NCBI GenBank assembly: GCA_019634415.1
Contig: JAHQVJ010000221.1
Coordinates: 49,989-113,988, forward strand
Origin: Myxococcales bacterium
GTDB lineage: Bacteria > Myxococcota_A > UBA796 > GCA-2862545
Length of the DNA: 64,000 nt
Direction: 5' to 3'
Below the pieces are notes generated by a model. That model ran no database searches, was not told the DNA's origin, and saw only the letters and a list, made by a program, of their open reading frames with translations. Below, in pieces: positions 26,713 to 36,228 of this stretch (its first letter is position 1; each line of letters starts with the position of its first letter). The position numbers were made by a program, and so were the translations under genes.

Positions 26713-26865
26713 ATGATCCGACACTTCATCCTCGACGAGGAAGGCGCGACCGCCATCGAGTATGGCCTCATCGCTTCGCTGATCGCCATCGTCATCATCG
26801 CTGGCGTGGCCGCGCTCGGCACCAACCTGGGTGCCACCTTCAGCTCGGTCGCAGTCCACGTGTGA
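26713..26865 (+). CDS. Flp/Fap-type pilin (orphan)
   Basis: Manual translation MIRHFILDEEGATAIEYGLIASLIAIVIIAGVAALGTNLGATFSSVAVHV*: EEGATAIEYGLIA Flp signature; absent from the ORF track because it is 50 aa. Confidence 0.85.
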   Translation: MIRHFILDEEGATAIEYGLIASLIAIVIIAGVAALGTNLGATFSSVAVHV

Positions 26866-26872
26866 TGTGCGT

Positions 26873-26902
26873 CCTCGGCGCGAGCTCCGCCTCGCGCCGA
26901 GG
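26873..26902. terminator. Strong 12-bp hairpin after the pilin
   Basis: CCTCGGCGCGAG-ctccgc-CTCGCGCCGAGG starting 8 nt after the pilin stop; no T-tract. Confidence 0.6.
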
Positions 26903-26918
26903 GCCTCGGCTCCATGCC

Positions 26919-27476
26919 TCAGCGACCTCGGGCGCGCCGTCCTCCGGCAAACCCCAGGGTCACCTCCCACGTCTGCCGCTCCCCCACGAGCTTGGCCCCG
27001 CTGCGCCATCGAACCTTCCCACCGAACGGGCCCGACCCAGGTTCGGCTGACGCGCGCACCCTCTCCGCGTGATCCTCCAAGCGCTCGCGCAGGGTGTGTG
27101 CCGCTGCCTCGCTGCGCGACGTCGTGCGCCACCGCACAGCGGCCACCCTGCCCCTGCGGACCACCGCCTCGACCACCCCGAAGTGTCCCTGCACGATGAG
27201 CGGCTTGCCGCAAGGCCATGGCTCCCCCTCGCAGGACGGCCATTCGCTGCTGCCGAGCTGCCCATGAACCAGCTGAAAGGCGCGCTCCACCGACACCGGA
27301 CCGTTCGGCCAGCCAGGCTCCCACACCGTCATCGCCCGCAGTCGTGCCTGTGCGGCCGCATGGGCCTTCGCGCGCGCGTCCACCGGGACCGTCAACGCCG
27401 CCATCGTGCGATCGAACACGTCCCAGCGGGCGTCGTCCTCGGATGGATCCTGCGCCAAGGCCAGTGCCCCGAGCAT
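26919..27476 (-). CDS. Hypothetical exported protein
   Basis: MLGALALAQD signal-like start (GTG at 27506 possible); coherent body to stop. Confidence 0.5.
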   Translation of the reverse strand: MLGALALAQDPSEDDARWDVFDRTMAALTVPVDARAKAHAAAQARLRAMTVWEPGWPNGPVSVERAFQLVHGQLGSSEWPSCEGEPWPCGKPLIVQGHFGVVEAVVRRGRVAAVRWRTTSRSEAAAHTLRERLEDHAERVRASAEPGSGPFGGKVRWRSGAKLVGERQTWEVTLGFAGGRRARGR

Positions 27477-27534
27477 CACCAGCAAGGAACCTCCCGTAGC
27501 GCCCACGCTATCACCTGCCACCACGAGCGGGGCC

Positions 27535-28506
27535 TCACACCTCGAAGGTGCCCACCGCAGCCTCGCAGCCCTGCCAGTTGATCCGCAGGTTCTCGGGATC
27601 CCGCAGCAGATCCTCGGGAGGCAGCCGCTCGGGAAAGCCGGTCCATCCCTGCGGCCCGAAGAAGTCGCCGGACGCCGCCTCCGGATCGGCGCAGGCCCGG
27701 AGGATACCGAGCGCACCGTCCTCCGCCGACTGAGCTTGCGACATGAAGCCGCTGTTCACGTCCATTCCGCCCGTCTGCGCCGTGGTCGTCTGTAGCCCCG
27801 TGGCTGCCAGGCCAGGATGGGCAAGGAGGGCCTTGACGTTCGAGATCCCCTTCGCCTCGAGCCGCTGCTGCAGCCCGTAGGTGAAGGCGCAGTTCGCCAG
27901 CTTGGTCTGGTGGTAGCGGGACCAGCGAGGGCCGCCGAAGCTGGCGTTCTCCTCGTCGGTGCCGTCACCACCCAGATCGCCGCCGTTCTTGCCGAAGTAC
28001 CGCTCCTCGAGGGGAGGCCCGAGCCGCGCCATCGACGAGTGGTTGACGACGCGGGCGTCGTCGCTGCGCTTCAACAGCTCGAAGAGCTCCTTGGTGAGCA
28101 GAAAGTGAGACAGGCAGTTCGTCTGCATCTGCACGTCGTACCCGTCGCCCGTGGCTCGATCCGGCAGCGCCATCACGCCTGCGTTGTTGCAGAGCACGTC
28201 GAGGCGGTCGTACTGCTGGCGGATCTGGGCAGCCGCTGCGCGAACGCTGTCGAAGTCCTGCAGATCGCACACGACGGCGTCGAACCGACCGTCCGGCACC
28301 TCCGCCCGCAGCCGGGCCAGCGACGACTCCGCCCGCTCGCTCGCCCGGTTCAGCAACAGGACACTGGCCCCGAGCTTCGCCAGCTCGCGGGCGCAGACGA
28401 AGCCTGTCCCGCTGGTGGTTCCCGTCACCGCGGCCACGCGACCGGTCAGGTCCCGCGTGTGGTTCTCCACGACCGCGTCGAGATGAAGGGTGTCGATCTC
28501 ACTCAT
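27535..28506 (-). CDS. SDR oxidoreductase (retinol/protochlorophyllide reductase-like)
   Basis: AAVTGTTSGTGFVCARELA, LCNNAGVM, RYHQTKLANCAFTYGL. Confidence 0.9.
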   Translation of the reverse strand: MSEIDTLHLDAVVENHTRDLTGRVAAVTGTTSGTGFVCARELAKLGASVLLLNRASERAESSLARLRAEVPDGRFDAVVCDLQDFDSVRAAAAQIRQQYDRLDVLCNNAGVMALPDRATGDGYDVQMQTNCLSHFLLTKELFELLKRSDDARVVNHSSMARLGPPLEERYFGKNGGDLGGDGTDEENASFGGPRWSRYHQTKLANCAFTYGLQQRLEAKGISNVKALLAHPGLAATGLQTTTAQTGGMDVNSGFMSQAQSAEDGALGILRACADPEAASGDFFGPQGWTGFPERLPPEDLLRDPENLRINWQGCEAAVGTFEV

Positions 28507-28656
28507 GGTGTCTCCAGTTCACCTGGACGACCTATCGAGGGCGCGCGCCTCATCCATGCCTCATCCTCTCCATGGCATGCCCGTTCCTCCGAGACTACGG
28601 AGAGCCGCGGCCATCGGAGCCCTCGCCCCCGTAGAGCTGCTGCAGGAGGAGCACCC

Positions 28657-29526
28657 GTGACCCTCGACGCCCTGATCCAGCAGCTGACCCTCGCCCGCGG
28701 AGGGCCGCTCGCCCCCGGGCTCCACCTCGCACGACGCACCACCTCGCACACCATCGAGGCGCTCGTGTACGAGCCGGTCGTATGCCTGATCCTCCAGGGC
28801 GCGAAGGAGACCACTGTGGGGGATCACACCGTGGCGCTGCACGCTGGGCAGTCGTTGGTGGTCAGCCACCACCTGCCGGTGCTCGCCCGTGTGACCCAGG
28901 CCTCCCCCGAGCAGCCCTACCTCGCCCTCGTCGCCGCGGTGGACGTGGCCGAGCTGCGGAGCCTGCACGACGAGGTGGCCGACGACCTGCCCCCGCCCGA
29001 GCCCACGTCGTCCCTGGCGGTCACCCGAGCCGACGCGTCCACCTTGGGTGTGCTCTCCCGCTACGTCGACCTGGCGCGCAACCCGACCGAGGCACGCGTC
29101 CTCGCACCGTTGATCCGTCGCGAGCTTCACTATCGCCTACTGCGGGCCGACAACGGCGGCATGCTGCGCGCCTTGCTGCAGCACAACAGCCATGCGAGCC
29201 ACATCTCCCGAGCGATCCACCGCCTTCGCACCGAGTTTCGCCGCCGCGTGGAGGTGGGGGATCTGGCGTCGTCGGTGGGGATGAGCCCGTCGTCCTTCCA
29301 CAAACACTTCAAGGCCATCACCTCCACCACGCCCCTGCAGTACCTCAAGGATCTACGCCTGATGGAGGCACGGCGGCTGCTGCGGGGCGGAGAGTACACA
29401 GTGTCCACGGCAGCCTTCGAGGTCGGCTACGTCAGCTCGTCGCAGTTCAGTCGGGAGTATTCCCGCAAGTTCGGAGCCCCACCACGGTCCGACCTGCCCC
29501 GCACGTCTCCATCGCCAGGTCCATAA
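28657..29526 (+). CDS. AraC-family regulator (AraC_N + HTH_18)
   Basis: VVCLILQGAKETTVGDHT; VGDLASSVGMSPSSFHKHFKAITSTTPLQYLKDLRLMEARRLL; GTG start at 28657. Confidence 0.9.
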   Translation: MTLDALIQQLTLARGGPLAPGLHLARRTTSHTIEALVYEPVVCLILQGAKETTVGDHTVALHAGQSLVVSHHLPVLARVTQASPEQPYLALVAAVDVAELRSLHDEVADDLPPPEPTSSLAVTRADASTLGVLSRYVDLARNPTEARVLAPLIRRELHYRLLRADNGGMLRALLQHNSHASHISRAIHRLRTEFRRRVEVGDLASSVGMSPSSFHKHFKAITSTTPLQYLKDLRLMEARRLLRGGEYTVSTAAFEVGYVSSSQFSREYSRKFGAPPRSDLPRTSPSPGP

Positions 29527-29545
29527 TGGACGACAGGGGGGAACC

Positions 29546-30304
29546 ATGGAGGAGACGACGCTCGAGACCATCCGGGGCGGCGCCGGACCGGGTCCACTCC
29601 TCGTCTTCCTCCACGAGGGCCTCGGCAGCGCACGGCACTTCAAGGACTTCCCGGAGATCGTCGCTCGCGCATGTGGTTGTCCAACCCTGGTCTACAGCCG
29701 ACGGGGGCACGGCTCGAGCCCGCCGCTGAGCGCACCTCGGCGCCCTGCCTTCATGCACGACGCCGCCACCGACGAGCTCGCACCGCTGCTGGCCGACCAC
29801 GACGGGCCACGCATCTTGATCGGTCACTCCGACGGTGCGTCCATCGCGCTGCTCTATGCCGCACTGGTGCACGATCCCGCGTTGCTCGGTGTGGTCGCCA
29901 TCGCCCCCCACGTGTTCGTGGAGTCCGTGTGCGTGGACGCCATCACACAGCTGCGTCGAGACTTCCCGGACTCTTCCGTGCGTCGACGGCTGGGGCGGTA
30001 CCACGCCGACGTGGATCACACCTTCTTCGCCTGGGCCGACATCTGGCTCGATCCGCAGTTCCGGAGCTGGAACATCGAGTCCGCGTTGCAGCGGGTGGAC
30101 GTGCCGGTCCTGGTGATCCAGGGGACGGACGACGCCTACGGCACCCTGGACCAGGTCGACGCCGTGGCACGGGGATGTAGTGGTCCGGTGGATCGGATGC
30201 TCCTCGCTGCCTGTGGCCACAGCCCCCCGCGCGAGCGCCCCCACCTCACGGCTGCCGCCATCACCGGGTTCGTCTCGCAGCACATGGCCGCCACGGAGTC
30301 GTAG
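29546..30304 (+). CDS. Alpha/beta hydrolase
   Basis: LVFLHEGLGSARHFKDFPEIVAR; ILIGHSDGASIALLYAALV; C-terminal Asp/His blocks. Confidence 0.85.
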   Translation: MEETTLETIRGGAGPGPLLVFLHEGLGSARHFKDFPEIVARACGCPTLVYSRRGHGSSPPLSAPRRPAFMHDAATDELAPLLADHDGPRILIGHSDGASIALLYAALVHDPALLGVVAIAPHVFVESVCVDAITQLRRDFPDSSVRRRLGRYHADVDHTFFAWADIWLDPQFRSWNIESALQRVDVPVLVIQGTDDAYGTLDQVDAVARGCSGPVDRMLLAACGHSPPRERPHLTAAAITGFVSQHMAATES

Positions 30305-30451
30305 AGCGTTGGTCCCCGAGTCGTCCGAGGGCGTAAGCACCCGTCACGATCAGCACCCCCTCGGGCTCGCCATTCCCTAGGTTCCCCCTGTTACTCCACT
30401 GTGTCTACCGAGCCTCCAGTCGCGCTTACCTCCATAGACGAGGAGGATGGG

Positions 30452-30751
30452 ATGACCCGACAGATCGCGGATCTGCAGGTGCACGAACGCCGGGCCACCG
30501 GCTGGTACGTCCGCTTCCGTCACGGCCAGTGCTGGCGAGGCGCCTGGATCCCACGACCCGTGGTGGAGGCGGCGCGCAGCCAAGGTCCCCTCCAGCCACA
30601 GCTCGTTCAGGTGGTGGATGGAGGACCCGAGCTGGGCTCCCTCGCCCGAGAGCTGCTGGAGCACCTGCCCTCCGTACCACCCGCGGACGACACGATGGAA
30701 GACGACTTCGGACCGAGCCCGACCCTCGTGGTCGACCGTGACGAGCCCTAG
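30452..30751 (+). CDS. Hypothetical protein
   Basis: Coherent ORF MTRQIADLQVHERRATGWYVRFRHGQCWRGAW...; no recognised family. Confidence 0.4.
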   Translation: MTRQIADLQVHERRATGWYVRFRHGQCWRGAWIPRPVVEAARSQGPLQPQLVQVVDGGPELGSLARELLEHLPSVPPADDTMEDDFGPSPTLVVDRDEP

Positions 30752-30803
30752 GAGCCGAGCGGTTAAACTGCGCGAGCGGCTCACATCGTGCGTTCCTGGG
30801 CCG

Positions 30804-31778
30804 ATGACCTCACCTGGAGCCCCCCTGCCCACCGTTGTCCTGGCCCTCGTCGCTTCCCTGCTGTCCCCGCCCGCTCACGCGCAGGGGAAGAGGCCCTACT
30901 ACGCCGGCTACCAGCTCCCGCCCGCCGACGGCCTGTACGAGCGCTGGGACCCGCGCCGCAGCTGGGGTGCCGACCACGTGATCGAGGCCCTGCAGGAGGT
31001 GGCCAACCGGGTGGCCTTCCAGCTGCCCTTGGCCGATCCCATCTTCATCGGCGACATCAGCCGTCGCGGCGGCGGGCGCTTGCCTGGCCACCGTACTCAC
31101 CACATCGGCATCGACGTCGACATCGGCCTGTTCATGGGCGACGGCCGGCAGCCGCTGGGCGGCTTCGTGGACCTGCTGCCCCACGAGCTGGACGTGGCGA
31201 GCAACTGGGTGCTGCTCACCGCCCTGCTCGACACGGGTCAGGTGAAGTTCGTGCTCCTCGACCACGCCCACATCCAGGTGCTGCGAAAGTACGCGCTGGA
31301 AGAGGTGGGCCTCGACGCCGACACCGTCGACGAGATCTTCCCGCCCCCGGGCTCTCGGATCCTCTGGCGCCAGCGCGGTGTGGTGCGCCATGCGCCGAAC
31401 CACGCCAGCCACTTCCACGTGCGCCTCACCTCCAACCAGCTGGAGGAGGGCTACTCACTGGAGGAGGACGAGCTGTTCGGCAGCGTGCAGATGCCCGCCA
31501 CACCGAGGCCACCTGCGCCTGCCCCCACGGCTTCGCCTGCACCTACGGCCGACGCGGCGGTGGCTCAAGCGAACCCGGCCCCCACGCGCGAGGTTCCGCC
31601 TCCGGCGCCGGCGAGCGACACCGAGATGCACGTGCAGACGCCCCCACCCGCCGCGGCGGAGCCTGCACCGGCGGAGCCCATCCCCGAGGTCCCGCCACCC
31701 CTGCCCGAGCCGGCCCCACCTCCGGAGCCCGCGCCGCCGCCAGAGCCGGAGCCCGTGGCGCCCACGGACCCGCTCTGA
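30804..31778 (+). CDS. mepA: MepA-like penicillin-insensitive murein endopeptidase with Pro-rich tail
   Basis: ISRRGGGRLPGHRTHHIGIDVDIGLF ... HASHFHVRL; C-terminal (PPPEP)n tail. Confidence 0.9.
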   Translation: MTSPGAPLPTVVLALVASLLSPPAHAQGKRPYYAGYQLPPADGLYERWDPRRSWGADHVIEALQEVANRVAFQLPLADPIFIGDISRRGGGRLPGHRTHHIGIDVDIGLFMGDGRQPLGGFVDLLPHELDVASNWVLLTALLDTGQVKFVLLDHAHIQVLRKYALEEVGLDADTVDEIFPPPGSRILWRQRGVVRHAPNHASHFHVRLTSNQLEEGYSLEEDELFGSVQMPATPRPPAPAPTASPAPTADAAVAQANPAPTREVPPPAPASDTEMHVQTPPPAAAEPAPAEPIPEVPPPLPEPAPPPEPAPPPEPEPVAPTDPL

Positions 31779-31785
31779 CCGATCC

Positions 31786-33123
31786 TCACCGGGCGACCGT
31801 CCGGAAGGTGGTGAAGGCATAGGGGTAGCGCGCCTGGTACCAGTTGCGAAAGCTCCTCCGGACCAGCCGCGCCGCCGTGGCCCACGAGGCGCCGAACACC
31901 ACGAAGTGCTCCCCGTCGAAGAAGTCCGCCGAGTAGCCAGGGTAGTTCCGGTGGATGGCCTCGAAGCCGGGGCGAGGCAGGAACGGTGTGCTGCTCCACT
32001 CCCACCCGTTGCCCACCAGCTGGTCCACCCCCCATGCACTGCGCGCCTCGGGGTTGGCGTCCACGGCCACGCGGCCATGGCGAGCGAAGTCCATGGCACC
32101 GTGCTCGGGCTGGAGCGGTCCGTCCCCCCAGGGATAGGCCCGCTGCCCCCCGTCGGGCGTGGTGAAGGCCGCTCGGTGCAGCTCCGCCTCGCTGGGCAGC
32201 CGGCTCGCCGTCCAGCGACAGTAGGCGCGCGCCTCCGCCAGCGACACCTGGACAGGCCAGCCTGCTACCTCGTCGAGGGGGTGCCACGCGAGCAGCGACC
32301 GCACCTCGCGACTCCCCTTCTCGCCCCGCCATCCGAGGGGCTGCTGCAGGCCCACCTCGGTCAGCCATTCGTGGTCGCCCGGCTCGAACAACGACGGATC
32401 GGCATAGCCACCACTGTCCACGAAGCGGCGGAACTGGTCGACGGTGATCGGGAACCGGTCCATGCGGAACGCGGGCACGTCCACCGTGAGGCTGGGGAAC
32501 TCGTTGCACCAGCCGAAGGTGCCTCCACCGCGCTCTGCCCCGAGCCGCACGGATCCCGCGCCCACCACCACGCGCTCGGGCGCCGGAGCTGGACCGGGCA
32601 GCGGGTGCAGCGACGGCTCGGGTCGATGCAGCTCCTCGGCTGGCCGCTGTCGGATCATGTACAGCAGCGTCTCGTGGTGCATCAGCTCGTGCTCTAGCAC
32701 CAAGGGGAGCAGGTCACGAGCCACCTCGTCGTGCGCGGCGGCCGCTGCGATCGCGGGCACCTGCTCGCCGATCCGCCCCCGGATGGCGTCTCGGTAGGCC
32801 AGCACCGCCTCGATCCGTGGCCAGGCCACGTCGCTCAACGCACGGGCCTCGGCCTCCGTCGCCGGATCAATACCTCGAGCGAACAGCTCGTCGAGCCGCT
32901 CGTCGTGGGGCGGAAGACCCAACGCGCGGCGAGTGTGATTCCACGCGAAGGACGGCAGGTGGCCCACGTAGAACAGGAACGGATGGCGCAGCACGATGCC
33001 CTTCTGCAGCCATCGGTCACGGCCCACCACCTCGAACAGCCAATCACTTCGCGCCCACGCCCGCCGCAGTGCGTCGTACACCAAGGTCAGGTCACGCTCA
33101 CCCGAGCGTTGTGGGTCCACCAT
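31786..33123 (-). CDS. EgtB/OvoA-like nonheme iron sulfoxide synthase
   Basis: DinB-like HELMHHETLLYM plus FGE-like GHSRFPITVDQFRRFVDSGGY-type (RMDRFPITVDQFRRFVDSGGY), SRLPSEAELHRAAF, GNGWEWSSTPF, RRSFRNWYQARYPYAFTTFR. Confidence 0.85.
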   Translation of the reverse strand: MVDPQRSGERDLTLVYDALRRAWARSDWLFEVVGRDRWLQKGIVLRHPFLFYVGHLPSFAWNHTRRALGLPPHDERLDELFARGIDPATEAEARALSDVAWPRIEAVLAYRDAIRGRIGEQVPAIAAAAAHDEVARDLLPLVLEHELMHHETLLYMIRQRPAEELHRPEPSLHPLPGPAPAPERVVVGAGSVRLGAERGGGTFGWCNEFPSLTVDVPAFRMDRFPITVDQFRRFVDSGGYADPSLFEPGDHEWLTEVGLQQPLGWRGEKGSREVRSLLAWHPLDEVAGWPVQVSLAEARAYCRWTASRLPSEAELHRAAFTTPDGGQRAYPWGDGPLQPEHGAMDFARHGRVAVDANPEARSAWGVDQLVGNGWEWSSTPFLPRPGFEAIHRNYPGYSADFFDGEHFVVFGASWATAARLVRRSFRNWYQARYPYAFTTFRTVAR

Positions 33124-33580
33124 CCGAACGTCCTCCGAGGGATCTGAGACGCTCGGCCACCTCCGACGGCGACGCCACGTCGATCAGAAAATCGACGGGA
33201 GCGTAACGTGTGCTCAGCTTTGCCCAGCGCCGTGGCTCGGATGTGAAATCGTGTGACAGGAGGACCGGCGTGTCGTGTCCCGCCGCCCGGATCGCCGCGA
33301 GGATGAAGTTCCCCTGATGGTCCTCGAGGTAGCGTCGGGCCTGCACCGCGTCGCCGTTGAAGCGACGCGCCGCCGCCTGCCGGTCCCCGAGGAGCTGGGC
33401 CTCCGGTGTGCGGTCGAAGCGCATGTCCAGGAACACCACGTCCGCGCCCGGATGCGCCAGCAGGGCAAGCGCCTCGGGTCCCGAGCCCGCACGCGACCAA
33501 GCGAAGCCCTGCGCCAGGAAGCGGCCGAGCGTGTCGATGTACTCGGTGCCGTCCTCCACCACGAGCACCCTCAGGTCCAC
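33098..33580 (-). CDS. Stand-alone receiver-like protein with insert after the phospho-Asp strand
   Basis: LRVLVVEDGTEYIDTLGRFL, DVVFLDMRFDRTPEAQLLGDRQ, TPVLLSHDF; GTG start overlaps the kinase stop. Confidence 0.75.
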   Translation of the reverse strand: MDLRVLVVEDGTEYIDTLGRFLAQGFAWSRAGSGPEALALLAHPGADVVFLDMRFDRTPEAQLLGDRQAAARRFNGDAVQARRYLEDHQGNFILAAIRAAGHDTPVLLSHDFTSEPRRWAKLSTRYAPVDFLIDVASPSEVAERLRSLGGRSDGGPTTLG

Positions 33581-36228
33581 GGCTCCTCCTCTGCTCTGGG
33601 GATGCGTACCACCACGGCCTTGCGCCACCCAGGGTCGGGCTCCACGTGCACGCTGCCGCCTGCGTGCTTCACCAGGTCCGCCACCAGCCCCAGGCCTCGG
33701 GAGATCTCCCGAGCCTCGATCATCTGCGTGGTGAGCCTGCCAGAGAGCGTGTCGCGCACGCGCAGGACCACCTCCTCGAGCCCCGTGATCTCGTCCTCTT
33801 CGACGCCCACCGCCAAGCCGATCCGCCCAGCGCGGGCATCGACGCATGCCTGAACGACGTTGCGGAGCAGGTTCACGACCACGTCGCGCAGGTCCGCCAG
33901 CGACATGCGTACCGACACGTCCTCGGCTACGGGCTCGAGGACCAACTCCGGCAGCACCCGGCCTCGAAAGGCGGGCTCGGCGGTCACCTGGCTCCAAAAG
34001 CCCTCGAGCAGCGCCGTGTCGACGCGTTGCACGGACAGACCGCTGATGAGCTGTCCCAGCTGCTGATAGGCTTGGCCGTTGAGAGCGGTGGACACGTCGC
34101 GCAGGCGCTGCGCAAGCCGCGTTCCCTCGCCCCTCCGGAGATCCGATTCCAGCCCACGCAGCCGCTCCACCGCCGCCAGCAAGGGGCGAAACACCGGATC
34201 CCGCACCCGGAGGTTCAACGACACCCCCGCCTGCTCGGCGACGTGCTCGAGCTCGATCACGTAGCCATCGAGCTGCTCCAAGGCGCCGCCAGGTCCGAAC
34301 AGCCGATCGGCGGCCCAGTCCCCCAGCTCCACGGCGGGCTCCCCCGCCTCCAGCGCCTCCGCCACGGCGTCGAGCACCGACGTGTGGTGCTTGAGGACCT
34401 CGTGGCGAATGGCCGAGGCGATGCGGGCCACCTCCCGCCAGGCGCGAGGGGACTGGTCCAGCAGCCCCTGCAGATCCACTCCGGCCTGCTGACGGACTCG
34501 CACCCACACCGGCAACAGCACCAGGGAGGCCGAGCTGATCACCATGAACGCCACGGCGGTTCGGATCCGACCCGCCAGGCGCTGATCGAGGGCGCGCGCC
34601 TCGTCGTAGCTGGACGCGCTGGTGGTGCGTCCGAAGTAGGTCGCGAGGGTCGCCCGAGCCGCCCACCAGCGGCCCTCGGCAGCCTGGCGACGGGCCTGGC
34701 GCCACAGGGCGTCCGGGTCCCCCAGCTTCGCAGCACGCTCCCACAGCCCCGCCGCCGCATCGACGGCTCCGCTGCGCTCCTCGAGTCCCGCCAGGATGGC
34801 CAGCACGCGTGGCTGCGCCTCGTCCAGCTCCAGCGACTGCCACAGCAGCGTGCGCGCCTCCTCCGTACGACCGAGATCCGCCAGCAGCTGCGCCTCGAGG
34901 TTGATGGCTCGCACGAACCGGGGCGCCTCCGACAGCGCAAGCCGGACCTGCTCCAGCGCCTGATCGGGATCTCCTTCCTCGCGCCATGCCCAGGCACGAT
35001 GAAACGCCATCCAGGCTCCGGGGGGCACCGAGCTCGGCCGCTCGGCACGCTGCGGAAGCACCTGATCGGCCGGACGCACCCGCTCGGCACCAGCCAGGAC
35101 CGCGCGCGCCTCGTCAGCCCAGGAGGCCTCGGGATCGAGCGACAGTGCCTGCCTGTACGATTCCACCGACCGCTCGAATCGCCCCGCTCGTCGCTCCGCC
35201 CGCGCCTTGCGCACCCACAGCTCCGGATCCGTGGCCCCGCGTCGGACGGCGGCCGCGTAGGCGTTGGCCGCATCCACGTCGTAGCGCCCTCCATAGGCGG
35301 AGAGCAGGTCCCCGTGGCGGGCGAGGTAGCCAGGCTCCAGCGGTGCCAGCTGGTGGGCCGCCCGAATGGCCTGCTCGGCAGCCGCGACGTCGCCCTGGGC
35401 CGCACGCACGTCGGAGACGGCCGCCCACGCCACGGCGGCCTGCGGCTCGTCGATCACGAGTGCCTCGAGCACCTCCGAGGCCCGCGCCACGTCCCCATCG
35501 GCGAACGCCTCGCGCGCGGTCCGCAGCCGCTCCGCGCCCGCGTCCGACAAGTCCTGGGTAGAGGCACGCGCCAGCTGCAGCGCGGTGCGATCGATGTCGA
35601 ACTGCACCATGAGCGCCTCCAAGTGCGCTCGGCCCTGTGTGCCCTCGGGCGTGCGATCCAGGAGCCGCTCCAGCAGCCCCACTGCCCCCTCGGCCCGCTC
35701 CTGTTGGCGCAGGATGGTCGCCACCCGCAGCGCCACCTCCAGCAGTCCATGGTCCTGCACCGAGGTGTTGTGGAACTCGAGGTACTCGAGCAACAGCGCC
35801 ACCGCGACCTCGGGCGACTCCTCTCCCACGGTGTCGGCCATGAGCAACCGCCAGCTCGGATCGCTGGGCCGAAGCGATCGGAGCTTGTCGAAGGTGCTGG
35901 CGGCGCCGCGCCGATCCCCCAGGGCAAGCTGCAGCCGGCCCATCGCCTCCACCACGTCCGCGTCGTGGGGCGCTCGCCCATAGGCTTCCAGCGCGTCTCG
36001 GGGGGCGTCCGCCCGCTCGAGCACCCGCCCCAGATCCAACACCGCCTGGGTGTAGGAGGGCTCGGCCTTCACCACCATGCGATAGTGGGCGGCCGCCTCG
36101 AGGTAGCGCTCCTCGGCCTCGAGCTGCCGGCCAGTGAGCACCTGCTGGCGGAGCAGCGGACGCAGCGCGTCCTCGGGGGCACCGAGCGCCACCAGCGCCA
36201 GGAGGGCTAGGAGCGTAGGCGCTCCTTC
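33571..36228 (-). CDS. TPR-containing membrane histidine kinase
   Basis: N-terminal TPR-like repeats, TM TAVAFMVISSASLVLLPVWV, RHEVLKHHTSVLD, N-box DVVVNLLRNVVQAC, RGLGLVADLVKHAGGSVHVE; 5' start uncertain (no ATG). Confidence 0.8.
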   Translation of the reverse strand, partial: EGAPTLLALLALVALGAPEDALRPLLRQQVLTGRQLEAEERYLEAAAHYRMVVKAEPSYTQAVLDLGRVLERADAPRDALEAYGRAPHDADVVEAMGRLQLALGDRRGAASTFDKLRSLRPSDPSWRLLMADTVGEESPEVAVALLLEYLEFHNTSVQDHGLLEVALRVATILRQQERAEGAVGLLERLLDRTPEGTQGRAHLEALMVQFDIDRTALQLARASTQDLSDAGAERLRTAREAFADGDVARASEVLEALVIDEPQAAVAWAAVSDVRAAQGDVAAAEQAIRAAHQLAPLEPGYLARHGDLLSAYGGRYDVDAANAYAAAVRRGATDPELWVRKARAERRAGRFERSVESYRQALSLDPEASWADEARAVLAGAERVRPADQVLPQRAERPSSVPPGAWMAFHRAWAWREEGDPDQALEQVRLALSEAPRFVRAINLEAQLLADLGRTEEARTLLWQSLELDEAQPRVLAILAGLEERSGAVDAAAGLWERAAKLGDPDALWRQARRQAAEGRWWAARATLATYFGRTTSASSYDEARALDQRLAGRIRTAVAFMVISSASLVLLPVWVRVRQQAGVDLQGLLDQSPRAWREVARIASAIRHEVLKHHTSVLDAVAEALEAGEPAVELGDWAADRLFGPGGALEQLDGYVIELEHVAEQAGVSLNLRVRDPVFRPLLAAVERLRGLESDLRRGEGTRLAQRLRDVSTALNGQAYQQLGQLISGLSVQRVDTALLEGFWSQVTAEPAFRGRVLPELVLEPVAEDVSVRMSLADLRDVVVNLLRNVVQACVDARAGRIGLAVGVEEDEITGLEEVVLRVRDTLSGRLTTQMIEAREISRGLGLVADLVKHAGGSVHVEPDPGWRKAVVVRIPRAEEEPWT

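Noticed and set aside
28657-29526. AraC regulator as part of a defence or toxin system
   Set aside because: Simple AraC/SDR/hydrolase neighbourhood typical of metabolic regulation; no toxin, nuclease or reverse transcriptase nearby
31786-33123. Selenoneine synthase (SenA) interpretation because tRNA-Sec is nearby
   Set aside because: No SenB/SenC-type neighbours; C-terminal motif looks more like EgtB/OvoA-type; tRNA-Sec is unrelated to selenoneine synthesis
33406-36210. 934-aa plus-strand ORF opposite the TPR kinase
   Set aside because: Shadow ORF with no recognisable domain; the antisense gene has kinase N/G boxes
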